A stretch of DNA of 64,000 bases from Comamonadaceae bacterium ALPHA2B (GCA_005503065.1 SCOE01000008.1:1-64000); one strand, 5' to 3'; numbered from the stretch's first letter, positions 1 to 8,760 are shown. A program made the numbers and translations. The notes: generated from the letters alone by a model not told the origin.

Positions 1-1140
1 GGCCACGACCGCCCCCACGACCCAGAACACGCCGCCGATGCCGATCAGCGCGCCCAGCGAGCCGAAGAGCATGGGCATGGCGACGCTGGAGGCGTTGATC
101 GTCATGAGCCGCAGGCCCAGCGCCTCGCCATGGCGGGCATGCGGCGTGATCTGGTGCAGCATGCTCATCACCATCGGCTGCACGGCGCCGAGCGCGAAGC
201 CCAGCACCACCGAGCACAGCCCCATCAGCCAAGGCGATTCCAGCAGCGGGTAGACCGAGAACACCAGGGCCGTGACCAGCGTGGAGCTGAGGATCACGCT
301 GCGCTCCGAGGCGCGCGCGGCCAGCACCGGCAGCAGCACCCGCACCAGGGCGGCTGCGATGGCGAAGGCGCCCAGGATCGAGCCGATGACCGAGGCGCTC
401 AGGCCGCGCTCGTGGCCCAGCACCGGCAGCACGAAGGCATGCACGTCCCAGCTGGAGGACTGCAGCCAGTTGACGAACAGCAGGCGCCGGAACATCGGCT
501 CGCGCAGCAGGTCCCAGGCGCGCGTGGGCGTGGCGCCCGCGGCGGGCGGCGTGCGCTCGGGCTCGTCCACGCCGCGCACCAGCAGCCAGCACACCAGGGG
601 CAGCAGGGCCATGACCGCGAAGCAGACGCGGAAGGACGGCAGGTCGGCCGGCGTGCCGCCCCACAGCCGGCTGCCGTGGTCGATCAGCAGCCCGGCGACG
701 AAGGGGCCGAGGAAGTTGGCGCCCGCCGGCGCGATCGCCAGCCAGCTGAACACCCGCTTGAGCTGCGTCGGGTTGCCCGCCGCCCGGCCGACGTGGCGCT
801 GGAGCGCGATCACCGTGGCGCCCGTCGACCCGCCGGTGAGCAGCGCCGCCACGCACATCGCCGGGAACACCGGGAAGGCCAGCACCAGCGCCGCGCCGGC
901 GGTCGCCGCGATCACCGACAGGGCCAGCGGACGCTTGAGGCCGTGCCGGTCGGCGAAGCGGCCCGCCGGCAGCGCGAGGAACACCTGCGTGAGCGCGAAC
1001 AGCGCGATCAGCACCCCGACCGCCGCCGGGCTGTAGCCCTGCTGCAGCGCCAGCAGCGGCGTGGCCAGCCGCACGCCGGCCATGGTGGCGTGCAGGCAGA
1101 CCTGGGCGAGGATCAGGCGCAGCAGTTCGGCGCCGTTCAT
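1..1140 (-). CDS. MFS transporter (3' end cut by window edge)
   Basis: Read on the minus strand from an ATG at 1140, this is an open frame of about 380 residues with no stop before the window edge, so the C-terminus is missing. It begins MNGAELLRLILAQVCL and is almost entirely hydrophobic helices. The loop after the second helix carries the MFS signature (AGRFADRHGLKRP), and a large central loop (about residues 180-205, Pro/Arg/Glu-rich) separates two six-helix halves. It is an inner-membrane secondary transporter of unknown substrate. Long plus-strand frames over the same DNA have Arg/Gln/His-rich low-complexity translations and are antisense shadows. Confidence 0.85.
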   Translation of the reverse strand, partial: MNGAELLRLILAQVCLHATMAGVRLATPLLALQQGYSPAAVGVLIALFALTQVFLALPAGRFADRHGLKRPLALSVIAATAGAALVLAFPVFPAMCVAALLTGGSTGATVIALQRHVGRAAGNPTQLKRVFSWLAIAPAGANFLGPFVAGLLIDHGSRLWGGTPADLPSFRVCFAVMALLPLVCWLLVRGVDEPERTPPAAGATPTRAWDLLREPMFRRLLFVNWLQSSSWDVHAFVLPVLGHERGLSASVIGSILGAFAIAAALVRVLLPVLAARASERSVILSSTLVTALVFSVYPLLESPWLMGLCSVVLGFALGAVQPMVMSMLHQITPHARHGEALGLRLMTINASSVAMPMLFGSLGALIGIGGVFWVVGAVVA

Positions 1141-1160
1141 GGGTGCCCTGCCGTTTCGAG

Positions 1161-1219
1161 CCAAATCGGCCCGCAGCGCCCGTCCCGCCTGCGCGAGCAG
1201 CTATGGAATCGATAGCAAA
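1161..1219 (-). repeat. Comamonadaceae-type intergenic repeat, copy a
   Basis: On the minus strand the element starts TTTGCTAT, continues to ATAGCTGCTCGCGCAGG and ends with GGACGGGCGCTGCGGGCC followed by a T-rich tail. The first part is a short imperfect palindrome (GCTAT...ATAGC). It lies between the start of the MFS gene and the stop of rmuC. It is the same family as the copies near 2902, 10319, 12711, 17505, 21901 and 39051. Confidence 0.75.
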
Positions 1220-1237
1220 TGGTCAACATGGGCACCG

Positions 1238-2896
1238 TCACGGCGCCCCGTCGTCGTCGGTCGCACCCGGCTCGGCGTCGAGGCCGGGCAGGAGGTTCTG
1301 GGCCTGCACCTCCGGCACCGCCTCGACCTTGCGCAGTGCCAGCCGCATCTGCTTGGCGCGGGTGTCGGCCTTGTCCAGGGTGTCGGAGGCCTTGGCCACC
1401 TGCTCCTTGAGCTTCTCGACCCAGTCGCCGAAGCGGCCGAACTCGGTCTTGACGGCGCCCAGCACCTTCCACACCTCGGACGCCTGCTTCTCCAGCGCCA
1501 GCGTGCGAAAGCCCATCTGCAGCGAATTGAGCATCGCCAGCAGCGTCGTCGGTCCGGCCAGGGTCACGCGGTGCTGGCGCTGCACCGCGTCCATCAGGCC
1601 CGGGCGGCGCAGCACCTCGGCATACAGGCTTTCGACCGGCAGGAAGAGGATGGCGAAATCGGTGGTGTGCGGCGCCGCGAGGTAGTTCTCGGCGATGGAC
1701 TTGGCCTCGGCCCGCACGCGTGCCTCCAGCGCCTTGCCGGCCAGCTCGACGGCTGCGGCATCGACGCGTTCGTGCGCGTCGAGCAGCCGCTCGTAGTCGT
1801 CGCGCGGGAACTTGGCATCGATGGGCAGCCACACGGGCGCGCCGTCGTCGCCCCGGCCCGGAAAGCGCACCGCGAAGTCGACGCGCTGGCCGCTGCGGGG
1901 CTTGGTCTCGATCTGGCGCGCGTACTGCTCGGCCGTGAGCACCTGCTCCAACAGCGCCTCGAGCTGCACTTCGCCGAACACGCCGCGGGTCTTCACGTTG
2001 GTCAGCACGCGCTGCAGGCTGCCCACGCCGACCGCCAGCGTCTGCATCTCGCCCAGGCCCTTGTGCACCTGCTCCAGCCGCTCCGCCACCTGCTTGAAGC
2101 TCTCGCCCAGGCGCGCCTCCAGCGTGCTCTGCAATTTCTCGTCGACCACCTGGCGCATCTCGTCCAGCTTGGTGGCGTTGCTGGCCTGCAGCTGGGCGAG
2201 CTGCTGCTCCATGGTCGCACGCACCTCGGCCATGCGGCGGGCGTTGGTCTCGCTGAGCGCGTGCAGTTGCGTCTGCAGCGACTCGGCCAGCGTGCTGCGC
2301 AGGCTCACGATCTGCTGCGCGAAGGATTCGAGCTGCGCCGTCTGCGTGCGCAGCGCTTCGGCGCCCTGCTGCACCAGCGCGGCCTGGAAGGCGGCCAGGC
2401 GTTCGGCCTGCTCGCGCCGCGCGGCCTGCGTCGAGACCGTCACCTCTTCCAGCTTGCCCGCATGCGTCTGCTGAAGCTGGGCCAGCAGCTGCTCGGTCGT
2501 CAGGCGCACCTCGGCCAGGCGGCGCGCGTTCGATTCGGTCAGGCCGTGCAGTTGCTGGTTGAGCGTCTCGCCCAGCGTGCGCTGCATCAGCGCCAGCTGC
2601 TGGCCGAAGGCGTCGATGCGTGCGTCCTGCGTGCGGGCCGTTTCCGCGCCCTGGTTCAGCAGCGACTGCTGGAAGGTCGCGAGTTGCTGCGCGCTTTCCT
2701 GCCGCGTGGCGCGCGCGGCGTCGGCCAGTTCCTGACGCAGGCTGCGCTCGCTTTTCTCCGTGGCGGCGCCGACGACCGCCGCCAGCGCCGACGTGTCGGG
2801 CGTGGCCGGCTTGCGCAGCAGCAGGACGAGGAGAAGGACGACGTTCAGGGCTGCCATGGCAAGCAGCATCCAGGTTTCGGGAGAGAGGGAGGGCAT
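1238..2896 (-). CDS. rmuC: DNA recombination protein RmuC
   Basis: A 552-residue protein. Residues 8-27 form one N-terminal membrane anchor, residues about 45-260 form a long coiled coil rich in Gln, Ala, Glu and Leu, and the C-terminal half is the conserved RmuC nuclease-like domain (GVFGEVQLEALLEQ, then LPIDAKFPRDDYERL, then FLPVESLYAEVLRRP). RmuC proteins limit inversions at short inverted repeats in E. coli; the mechanism is poorly defined. The length and domain order are normal for the family. Repeat copy b begins six bases upstream of the start codon, so the promoter must lie in or beyond that repeat. It appears to be a single-gene unit. Confidence 0.95.
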   Translation of the reverse strand: MPSLSPETWMLLAMAALNVVLLLVLLLRKPATPDTSALAAVVGAATEKSERSLRQELADAARATRQESAQQLATFQQSLLNQGAETARTQDARIDAFGQQLALMQRTLGETLNQQLHGLTESNARRLAEVRLTTEQLLAQLQQTHAGKLEEVTVSTQAARREQAERLAAFQAALVQQGAEALRTQTAQLESFAQQIVSLRSTLAESLQTQLHALSETNARRMAEVRATMEQQLAQLQASNATKLDEMRQVVDEKLQSTLEARLGESFKQVAERLEQVHKGLGEMQTLAVGVGSLQRVLTNVKTRGVFGEVQLEALLEQVLTAEQYARQIETKPRSGQRVDFAVRFPGRGDDGAPVWLPIDAKFPRDDYERLLDAHERVDAAAVELAGKALEARVRAEAKSIAENYLAAPHTTDFAILFLPVESLYAEVLRRPGLMDAVQRQHRVTLAGPTTLLAMLNSLQMGFRTLALEKQASEVWKVLGAVKTEFGRFGDWVEKLKEQVAKASDTLDKADTRAKQMRLALRKVEAVPEVQAQNLLPGLDAEPGATDDDGAP

Positions 2897-2901
2897 GAAA
2901 A

Positions 2902-2962
2902 TTGCTATCTATTCAGGAGCGCTTCGCGCAGGCAGGACGGGGGCTGCGGGCGTATTCGGCTC
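2902..2962 (+). repeat. Comamonadaceae-type intergenic repeat, copy b
   Basis: Plus-strand copy beginning TTGCTATCTATTC, then GCGCTTCGCGCAGGC, GGACGGGGGCTGCGGGC and a tail TATTCGGCTC. The second half aligns almost base for base with the minus-strand reading of copy a (1161-1219). It fills the gap between rmuC and the gene at 2999-3439. Confidence 0.7.
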
Positions 2963-2998
2963 GGAGGCGGTTTGTGGCGCAGCGCCGGCGCACCCGCA

Positions 2999-3439
2999 CT
3001 ACACCTTGGCCAGAAATCCATCCGCATCCCCGGCTTCGCATTTCCAGTCCGCGAACACGCCCACCAGGTTGCACTTGATGCAGCGGCAACCGATGTAGTA
3101 CCAGCGCACGTCGCGGCTGCCTTCGTACAGCGCCACGCCGGAATGCAGTTCGAAGACGTCTTCGCCGCACACGCACTCGTGCAGCTCGGTATCGGCCTCG
3201 TCGGCGTACTCGGCGCTGTCGCCCATCATCGCCTCGGCGCCACAGGCCTCGCAGCGACGCTCGGCGACGCCGGCGTCCTCATCGGCCGCGAACTGGAAGG
3301 CACGCCCGCCGCAGGCACACACGGACATGGCGAAAGCCTGTGCCAGACAGGTGTTCTTGCGGCTGTAGCGGGTGATCTCGGCCTGCACATCTTCGGGCGT
3401 GGTGCCGTACCAATAGCGGCCCTTCTTGCTCAGTGTCAC
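2999..3439 (-). CDS. Cysteine-rich zinc-ribbon-like protein of unknown function
   Basis: A 146-residue soluble protein that starts with GTG, preceded by a good Shine-Dalgarno stretch (AGGGGAA). It has no signal peptide. Cysteines come in four clusters: CACGG near residue 42, CEACGAE near 62, CVCGED near 88 and CRCIKC near 117. This pattern suggests two zinc-ribbon-like metal sites. The rest is acidic. I do not recognise a named family. It lies head-to-tail with the dehydrogenase gene at 3485-4471, 45 bases downstream of that gene's stop, so the two may be co-transcribed. Confidence 0.8.
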   Translation of the reverse strand: MTLSKKGRYWYGTTPEDVQAEITRYSRKNTCLAQAFAMSVCACGGRAFQFAADEDAGVAERRCEACGAEAMMGDSAEYADEADTELHECVCGEDVFELHSGVALYEGSRDVRWYYIGCRCIKCNLVGVFADWKCEAGDADGFLAKV

Positions 3440-3484
3440 GGTGTTCCCCTGCGTGTCGTTCTCTGGATCGAGCAGTTCAGTTGG

Positions 3485-4471
3485 CTATTTCGGAGCAAGC
3501 ACTGCAGGATTGACGGGCGTCAGCGGCTTGCCGTTCACGAGGTAGCCGACGAGGTTGTCGACAGCCAGGTCGGCCATGGCCTTGCGCGTGGGCACGGTGG
3601 CGCTGGCGATGTGGGGCGTGAGCACCACATTGGGCACGGTCAGCAGGTCGGGGTGCACTTTCGGCTCGCCCTCGAACACGTCCAGGCCGGCCGCGGCGAT
3701 TCGTCTTTCCCTCAGCGCCACGGCCAGCGCCGCGTCGTCGACGATGCCGCCGCGCGCGATGTTGATCAGGGTGGCGGTGGGCTTCATCAGCGCGATCTCG
3801 GCCGCGCCGATGGTGTGGTGCGAAGCCGGCGTGTAGGGCACGACGAGCACGACGTGGTCGGCCGTCTTCAGCAGCTCTTCCTTGCCCACGTAGCTGGCCT
3901 TGCACTCGGCCTCGAGCGCGGCATCGAGGCGCGAGCGGTTGTGGTAGATCACCTTCATGCCGAAGCCGTGGGCGCCGCGCTTCGCAATGCCCTGCCCGAT
4001 GCGCCCCATGCCGATGATGCCCAGCGTGCTGCCGTGGATGTCGCTGCCCGAGAACATGTCGTAGGCCCACTTCTGCCACTTGCCCGCGCGCAGGAAATGC
4101 TCGCTCTCGGCAATGCGGCGCGCGGTGGCCATGAGCAGCGCGAAGCCGAAATCGGCCGTCGTCTCGGTCAGCACGTCGGGCGCGTTGGTGCCCAGCACGC
4201 CGTGCGCGGTCATGGCGTCGGTGTCGAAGTTGTTGTAGCCGACGGCCATGTTGGCGCAGATCTTCAGGTCGGGGCAGGCGTCGAGCAGCTCGGCGTCGAT
4301 GCGCTCGCTGCCGGTGGTGAACACGCCCACCTTGCCCTGCAGCTTCCCGATCAGCTGGGCCTTGCTCCAGGCCTCGTCGGCCTGGTTGGACTCGACCTCG
4401 AAGTGCTGCGCGAGGCGATCGATGGTTTCGGGAAAGATCGCGCGGGCGACCAGGACCTTGGGCTTGCTCAT
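3485..4471 (-). CDS. 2-hydroxyacid dehydrogenase (glyoxylate/hydroxypyruvate or 2-ketogluconate reductase type)
   Basis: A 328-residue NAD(P)-dependent D-2-hydroxyacid dehydrogenase. The nucleotide-binding motif GIIGMGRIGQGIAKR lies near residue 152. The catalytic triad regions of the family are visible: Arg in NIARGGIVDD, Glu in EGEPKVHP and His in TPHIASAT. The start MSKPKVLVAR was chosen over an upstream in-frame ATG, because the extra 21 residues are low-complexity and would overlap the end of the antiporter-like gene. Members reduce glyoxylate, hydroxypyruvate or 2-ketogluconate with NAD(P)H in the cytoplasm. The exact substrate is not readable from sequence. Confidence 0.92.
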   Translation of the reverse strand: MSKPKVLVARAIFPETIDRLAQHFEVESNQADEAWSKAQLIGKLQGKVGVFTTGSERIDAELLDACPDLKICANMAVGYNNFDTDAMTAHGVLGTNAPDVLTETTADFGFALLMATARRIAESEHFLRAGKWQKWAYDMFSGSDIHGSTLGIIGMGRIGQGIAKRGAHGFGMKVIYHNRSRLDAALEAECKASYVGKEELLKTADHVVLVVPYTPASHHTIGAAEIALMKPTATLINIARGGIVDDAALAVALRERRIAAAGLDVFEGEPKVHPDLLTVPNVVLTPHIASATVPTRKAMADLAVDNLVGYLVNGKPLTPVNPAVLAPK

Positions 4472-4481
4472 GGAAGCGTCC

Positions 4482-5942
4482 TCAGCGGAAGAAGATGAAA
4501 GTGACCGCCACGAAAAGCGGCAGCAGGATGGCACCGGACCAGGCCATGTAGCCGAAGAAGCTCGGCATTCTCACGCCGCGGTCCTCGGCGATGGCCTTGA
4601 CCATCAGATTGGGCGCGTTGCCGATGTAGCTGTTGGCGCCCATGAAGACGGCGCCCGCCGAGATGGCGGCCAGGGTGCTGGCGTAGGTCGTCATCAGCGC
4701 CGCCGGATCGCCGCCTGCCGTGTTGAAGAACACCAGGTAGGTCGGCGCGTTGTCCAGGAAGGAACTGAGGATGCCGGTGGCCCAGAAGTACATCGCCGGG
4801 TCGGGCTGGCCGTCGGGCCGCGTGACGGCCGCGACGACGGCGCCGAAGGGCCCGTCCACCCCGGCCTTGAGCATCGCGATCACCGGCACGATGGTCAGGA
4901 AGATGCCGGCGAAGAGTTTTGCCACCTCGGCCATCGGGCCCCAGCCGAACTGGTTGTCGGCATGCACCTGCGGCGCGGTCAGCGTCAGCGACAGCAGCGT
5001 CACGCCGACGAGGCCGAGGTCGCGCACCAGGCCCGGCAGGCCGACCGGCGTGCCGAAGACATCGAAGCTCACGCCGGACTTCCACATGCCGCTAAGCAGC
5101 ACCAGCCCCACGATGACCGCCAGCAGGACGAAGTTGGCCGCGCCCTCGAAGCGGATGCCGCGCGTGTCGGGCGTCGGGTCGACGGGCAGCACCCCCTCCT
5201 TGCGGTAGCAGTGGCGATCGACGACGTAGAACAGCCCCAGCAGCACGGCCAGGCAGAACAGCGTGTCGGGCAGGATGTTGAGCAGGGTCCAGGAGAAGTC
5301 GACGCCCTTGAGGAAGCCCAGGAACAGCGGCGGATCGCCCAGCGGCGTGAGCGAGCCGCCGATGTTCGAGACGATGAAGATGAAGAACACCACCACGTGC
5401 GCCTTGTGCACGCGGTTGTCGTTGGCGCGGATCAGCGGGCGGATCAGCAGCATCGAGGCGCCCGTCGTTCCCATCACGCTGGCCAGCCCGGCGCCGATGG
5501 CGAGGATCGCCGTGTTGAGCGCCGGCGCCCCGTGCAGATTGCCGCGGATGTGGATGCCGCCCGCGACGGTGAAGAGCGCGGTGAGCAGGATGATGAAGGG
5601 GACGTACTCCGCCACCAGCGCATGCACGAGCTGCGTGCCCGCCGCGGACAGGCCGTAGGCCGTCGCAAAAGGCCCCAGGAAGGCCAGCGCCCAGGCGGCC
5701 GCGACCTTGCCGAAATGGTGGTGCCAGAACGCGGGCGCGAGCAGCGGCAGCAACGCGATCGACAGGAGGAGCCCCGCGAAAGGCGCCCCCCACCAGGGCG
5801 AAAGCCTGGCGCCGTCGAACTCGGCCGCCTGCGCGATGGCGGGCATCAGCGCAGGCAGCAGCGCGCCCGCCAGGAGGCGAAGGGCAGGTCTCCTCGATAA
5901 GCCCGGGGCGGGCGCCGGCAAGCTCGGCAGCCGGTTCGTCAC
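4482..5942 (-). CDS. Sodium:proton antiporter-like membrane protein (NhaD/ArsB superfamily)
   Basis: About 486 residues with roughly 12 hydrophobic segments and an N-terminal signal-like stretch ending in AQAAEF. Motifs include [14 protein letters not shown] near the middle and [13 protein letters not shown] and [11 protein letters not shown] in the last third, as in the ion transporter superfamily that holds NhaD and citrate carriers. I chose the GTG at 5942: it overlaps the TGA of pncB by four bases (GTGA), the usual sign of translational coupling, whereas the longer frame would run 64 bases into pncB. Na+/H+ exchange is inferred from family. The transported ion is unproven. Confidence 0.85.
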   Translation of the reverse strand: MTNRLPSLPAPAPGLSRRPALRLLAGALLPALMPAIAQAAEFDGARLSPWWGAPFAGLLLSIALLPLLAPAFWHHHFGKVAAAWALAFLGPFATAYGLSAAGTQLVHALVAEYVPFIILLTALFTVAGGIHIRGNLHGAPALNTAILAIGAGLASVMGTTGASMLLIRPLIRANDNRVHKAHVVVFFIFIVSNIGGSLTPLGDPPLFLGFLKGVDFSWTLLNILPDTLFCLAVLLGLFYVVDRHCYRKEGVLPVDPTPDTRGIRFEGAANFVLLAVIVGLVLLSGMWKSGVSFDVFGTPVGLPGLVRDLGLVGVTLLSLTLTAPQVHADNQFGWGPMAEVAKLFAGIFLTIVPVIAMLKAGVDGPFGAVVAAVTRPDGQPDPAMYFWATGILSSFLDNAPTYLVFFNTAGGDPAALMTTYASTLAAISAGAVFMGANSYIGNAPNLMVKAIAEDRGVRMPSFFGYMAWSGAILLPLFVAVTFIFFR

Positions 5943-7153
5943 TCGGCCGGCTGCTCGATCTCGAACACCTGGCGCAGGTAGGCCAGGTACTTCTCGTCCT
6001 CGCACATGTTCTTGGCCGGAGAGTCCGAGAGCTTGGCCACGGGCTGGTCGTTGCAGCGGACCATCTTGATGACGATCTGCAGCGGCTCGTAGCCCAGGTC
6101 GTTGGTCAGGTTGGTGCCGATGCCGAAGGCCAGCTGGCAGCGGCCGCGGAACTGCTGGTAGAGCTCGATGGTGCGCGGCACCGTGAGGCTGTCGCTGAAG
6201 ATCAGCGTCTTGGTCTTCGGGTCGACGCGGTTGGCGATGTAGTGCGCGATCATGCGTTCGCCCCAGTTGAAGGGGTCGCCGCTGTCGTGGCGCGAGCCGT
6301 CGAAGAGCTTGCAGAAGTACAGGTCGAAGTCGCGCAGGAAGGCGCTCATGCCGTACACGTCAGACAGCGCGATGCCCAGGTCGCCGCGGTATTCGCGCGC
6401 CCACATCTCGAAGCCGAAGATCTGGCTGTCGCGAAGGCGCGGGCCCAGCGCCTGGCAGGCCTGCAGGTATTCGTGCGCCATGGTGCCCAGCGGAATGAGC
6501 CCCAGCTTCATGGCGTAGAGCACGTTGCTGGTGCCGGCGAACTGCGGCTGCGCGGCGGCACCGGGCACCGGGCGCGGCATCACGGCACCGAGTTGGCTGG
6601 TGAGCGTGCGCAGGACTTCCTCGTGCCACTGCGTGGAGAAGCGGCGGCGCGTGCCGTAGTCGGCGATCTTCAGGTCGGCCAGGCCCTCGGCCTGCAGCAG
6701 CGCGATCTTCTCGTCGAGCCGGCGGCGCCCTTCGGCGAAGTCGGGCCGGCGCTGGGTATTGCGGAAGTAAACCTCGTTGACGATGGCCAGCACCGGGATC
6801 TCGAACAGGATCGTGTGCAGCCAGGGGCCGCGGATGCTGATGTCGAGTTCGCCCGTGTCCTTGGGCGTGATGTCGATGTATTTCTCGTTGAGCTGGAAGA
6901 GGCCGAGGAAGTCGACGAAATCGCTCTTGATGAAACGCATCGAGCGCAGGTAGGCGAGTTCGGGCTCCTTGAACTTCAGCGAGCACAGCGCACGCACCTC
7001 CTCGCGGATCTCGTTGGCGAACTGGGCCAGGTCGATGCCCGGGTTGCGGCACTTGAAGCGGTACTCGACGCGCGCCCCGGGGAAGTGGTGCAGCACCACC
7101 TGCATCATCGTGAACTTGTACAGATCGGTGTCGAGAAGGCTCTGGATGATCAT
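5939..7153 (-). CDS. pncB: Nicotinate phosphoribosyltransferase
   Basis: A 404-residue enzyme that makes nicotinate mononucleotide from nicotinate, PRPP and ATP in the Preiss-Handler NAD salvage route. It begins [18 protein letters not shown], typical of PncB. The conserved [18 protein letters not shown] followed by MAHEY carries the histidine that is phosphorylated in this family. [12 protein letters not shown] and [17 protein letters not shown] form the phosphoribosyl-binding region. Full length. Its stop overlaps the GTG of the antiporter-like gene, so the two are probably one transcript. Confidence 0.96.
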   Translation of the reverse strand: MIIQSLLDTDLYKFTMMQVVLHHFPGARVEYRFKCRNPGIDLAQFANEIREEVRALCSLKFKEPELAYLRSMRFIKSDFVDFLGLFQLNEKYIDITPKDTGELDISIRGPWLHTILFEIPVLAIVNEVYFRNTQRRPDFAEGRRRLDEKIALLQAEGLADLKIADYGTRRRFSTQWHEEVLRTLTSQLGAVMPRPVPGAAAQPQFAGTSNVLYAMKLGLIPLGTMAHEYLQACQALGPRLRDSQIFGFEMWAREYRGDLGIALSDVYGMSAFLRDFDLYFCKLFDGSRHDSGDPFNWGERMIAHYIANRVDPKTKTLIFSDSLTVPRTIELYQQFRGRCQLAFGIGTNLTNDLGYEPLQIVIKMVRCNDQPVAKLSDSPAKNMCEDEKYLAYLRQVFEIEQPAE

Positions 7154-7204
7154 GGTGCGCGCGGGGCGGCCGCTTGTCTCGGCGGCCGGGGAGTTCGGGA
7201 GAGG

Positions 7205-7232
7205 TTGACAGGGGCGTGCGACCGATTATCAC
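7205..7232 (+). promoter_or_regulatory. Possible sigma-70 promoter for csbD
   Basis: TTGACA at 7205-7210 and TATCAC at 7227-7232, spaced 16 bases, lie in the 209-base gap between the divergent pncB and csbD genes. The -35 is consensus and the -10 is weak. The leader would be about 125 bases. Assignment is by inspection only. Confidence 0.4.
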
Positions 7233-7362
7233 GGGGCCCGTCGGCCTCTGCCTACGGGGCGTCCCCGGAGCGTCCTACCGTCCGAAAAAGGGGTGTGCCG
7301 GACAGTGCGTGCACGGCGGCGACGAAGACCGCCGCTCACCTGTTCAAGCAAAGGAGTTCGAC

Positions 7363-7596
7363 ATGAACAAGGACACCATCGAAGGCAACTGGAAACAGCT
7401 CAAGGGCAAGGTCAAGGAACAGTGGGGCAAGCTGACCGACGACGACTTCGACGTCATCGCCGGCAAGCGCGACCAGCTGCTCGGCCGCATCCAGGAACGC
7501 CACGGCATCAGCAAGGACGAGGCCGAGAAGCAGGTCAAGCAGTGGGAAAGCGCCGAAGGCCGCACCCCTGCCGCCCTCTGGTTCGAGAAGTACTGA
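7363..7596 (+). CDS. CsbD family stress-response protein
   Basis: A 77-residue hydrophilic protein starting MNKDTIEGNWKQLKGKVKEQ, the hallmark of the CsbD/YjbJ family, followed by WGKLTDDDFDVIAGKRDQL and a C-terminal WESAEGRTPAALWFEKY tail. Relatives are abundant, induced by general stress or stationary phase, and have no known biochemical activity. An upstream in-frame ATG at 7174 would add 63 unrelated residues. The ATG at 7363 is preceded by AAGGAG. Confidence 0.9.
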   Translation: MNKDTIEGNWKQLKGKVKEQWGKLTDDDFDVIAGKRDQLLGRIQERHGISKDEAEKQVKQWESAEGRTPAALWFEKY

Positions 7597-7660
7597 GCGC
7601 GCTGCGCTCGCCGATCACCCCGCTCCGTTTCACAACGACATACCTCAGGAGATCCAAACC

Positions 7661-8062
7661 ATGAAAAAGCACCTGTTGATGATGGCCATCGCCTCGACCT
7701 GCTTCATCGGCGTTCACGCCAGCGCGATGACGAGCGATGAGTACAAGGCCGGCAAGGACAAGATCGAGGCCGATTACAAGGCGGCCAAGGCACAGTGCGA
7801 CACGCTCAAGGACAACGCCAAGGACGTGTGCGAGAAGGAAGCCAAGGGCAAGGAAAACGTTGCCAAGGCCGAGCTGGAGCAGCAGTACAAGCCCAGCGCC
7901 TCGCACCAGCGCAAGGTGGCTGAAGAGAAGGTGAAGGCCGACTATGAAGTCGCGAAGGAAAAGTGCGACGACATGAAGGGCGACGCCAAGAACGCATGCG
8001 TCAAGGAAGCCAAGGCCATGGAAGCCAAGGGCAAGGCCGACGTCAAGGCCATGAAGATGTAA
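7661..8062 (+). CDS. Periplasmic Lys/Ala/Glu-rich protein of unknown function
   Basis: A 133-residue protein with a clear signal peptide (MKKHLLMMAIASTCFIGV, cleavage likely after HASA). The mature part is highly charged and helical, with paired cysteines in DYKAAKAQCDTLKDNAKDVC near residues 46-60 and again in EKCDDMKGDAKNAC near 98-111. The two halves therefore look like an internal duplication of a helix-Cys-x(9)-Cys unit that could form disulfides in the periplasm. Its Shine-Dalgarno is CAGGAG. It follows csbD by 64 bases and may share its transcript. Function unknown. Confidence 0.85.
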   Translation: MKKHLLMMAIASTCFIGVHASAMTSDEYKAGKDKIEADYKAAKAQCDTLKDNAKDVCEKEAKGKENVAKAELEQQYKPSASHQRKVAEEKVKADYEVAKEKCDDMKGDAKNACVKEAKAMEAKGKADVKAMKM

Positions 8063-8084
8063 GGCCTGCGGCCTTCAGCGAAAG

Positions 8085-8107
8085 CGGCGCCTTCGGGCGC
8101 CGTTTTT
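8085..8107 (+). terminator. Rho-independent terminator after the periplasmic protein gene
   Basis: A GC stem CGGCGCC/GGGCGCCG with a short TTC loop is followed directly by TTTTT. It lies 22 bases after the stop codon at 8062 and just before the convergent thioesterase gene. Confidence 0.85.
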
Positions 8108-8113
8108 CATGGC

Positions 8114-8563
8114 TCAGCCGGGGCTGCCGACCTTCAGCGGGCCGATCACCCGCAGCAGGGCCTGCGGCAGCGGCACCGGCCGTTGGCTCGCCCGATCGAC
8201 GTACACATGGACGAAGTGCCCCTGCGCCGCGGCGGTGGGTGCCCCCTGCGCGAACAGGCCGATCTCGTAGCGCACGCTCGAACTGCCCACGTGGGCCACG
8301 CGAATGCCCGCCTCCACCGTCTGCGGGAAGGCCAGCGGCGCGAAGTAGTTGCATTGCGTCTCGACCACGAAGCCGATGGTGCTGCCCTGATGGATGTCCA
8401 GCGCGCCCTCTTCGATCAGCAGGGCATTCACGGCCGTGTCGAACCAGCTGTAGTAGACGACGTTGTTCACGTGGCCATACATATCGTTGTCCATCCAGCG
8501 TGTGGGGATGGCGCGGAAGGTGCGGTAGCTGCTGCGAGGCTGGGGCGAGGGGCGGCTGCTCAT
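8114..8563 (-). CDS. Acyl-CoA thioesterase, 4HBT/YbgC-like hotdog fold
   Basis: A 149-residue single hotdog-domain protein. The segment TRWMDNDMYGHVNNVVYYSW carries the Asp and the HVNN loop typical of 4-hydroxybenzoyl-CoA thioesterase-type enzymes. ETQCNYFAPLAFPQTVEAGI and VRYEIGLF follow in the usual order. It probably hydrolyses an acyl-CoA in the cytoplasm; the acyl group cannot be told. The start MSSRPSPQPRSS was preferred over an upstream ATG at 8650, because the added residues are low-complexity. It ends close to the terminator at 8085-8107. Confidence 0.85.
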   Translation of the reverse strand: MSSRPSPQPRSSYRTFRAIPTRWMDNDMYGHVNNVVYYSWFDTAVNALLIEEGALDIHQGSTIGFVVETQCNYFAPLAFPQTVEAGIRVAHVGSSSVRYEIGLFAQGAPTAAAQGHFVHVYVDRASQRPVPLPQALLRVIGPLKVGSPG

Positions 8564-8678
8564 GGTGGGGCGGCATTCTGCCAGCGGCCTTCCGCCCGGC
8601 CTGTCGCGTCCGCCACCCCTCATGGAAAGGCGTTGGACGACGGCCACCAAGGCGGAGTTAGGTGGCGACCCCTAGATT

Positions 8679-8700
8679 TGCTGCATCGCAACAAAAAAGA
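8679..8700 (+). promoter_or_regulatory. Operator-like repeat upstream of the phasin promoter (site 1)
   Basis: TGCTGCATCGCAACAAAAAA is repeated exactly 60 bases later with two mismatches. The core TTGC...GCAA is a near-palindrome. This copy ends one base before the -35 hexamer of the phasin promoter. Confidence 0.65.
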
Positions 8701-8701
8701 C

Positions 8702-8730
8702 TTGAACTGGTAGGTGGGCGCTGCCATACT
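8702..8730 (+). promoter_or_regulatory. Sigma-70 promoter of the phasin gene
   Basis: TTGAAC at 8702-8707 and CATACT at 8725-8730 with a 17-base spacer. The predicted start site near 8737 coincides with the second operator-like repeat (8739-8760), and the first repeat abuts the -35. Confidence 0.6.
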
Positions 8731-8738
8731 TCCGCCCA

Positions 8739-8760
8739 TGCTGCACTGCAACAAAAAAGA
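8739..8760 (+). promoter_or_regulatory. Operator-like repeat at the phasin transcription start (site 2)
   Basis: TGCTGCACTGCAACAAAAAA, nearly identical to the element at 8679-8700. It sits at the predicted +1 of the phasin transcript, a position suited to repression. PhaR-type regulators of other PHA-storing bacteria bind TGC-rich sites at phasin promoters, so PhaR is the obvious candidate. Confidence 0.65.

Noticed and set aside
1061-4498. A 1145-residue plus-strand open frame across rmuC and its neighbours
   Set aside because: Its translation is Leu/Gln/His/Arg-rich without recognisable domains, and it lies antisense to three well-supported minus-strand genes. Long shadow frames are expected at this GC content.
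7174-7362. Longer CsbD start at 7174
   Set aside because: The extra residues are unrelated to the family, and the ATG at 7363 has a good Shine-Dalgarno and gives the normal CsbD length.
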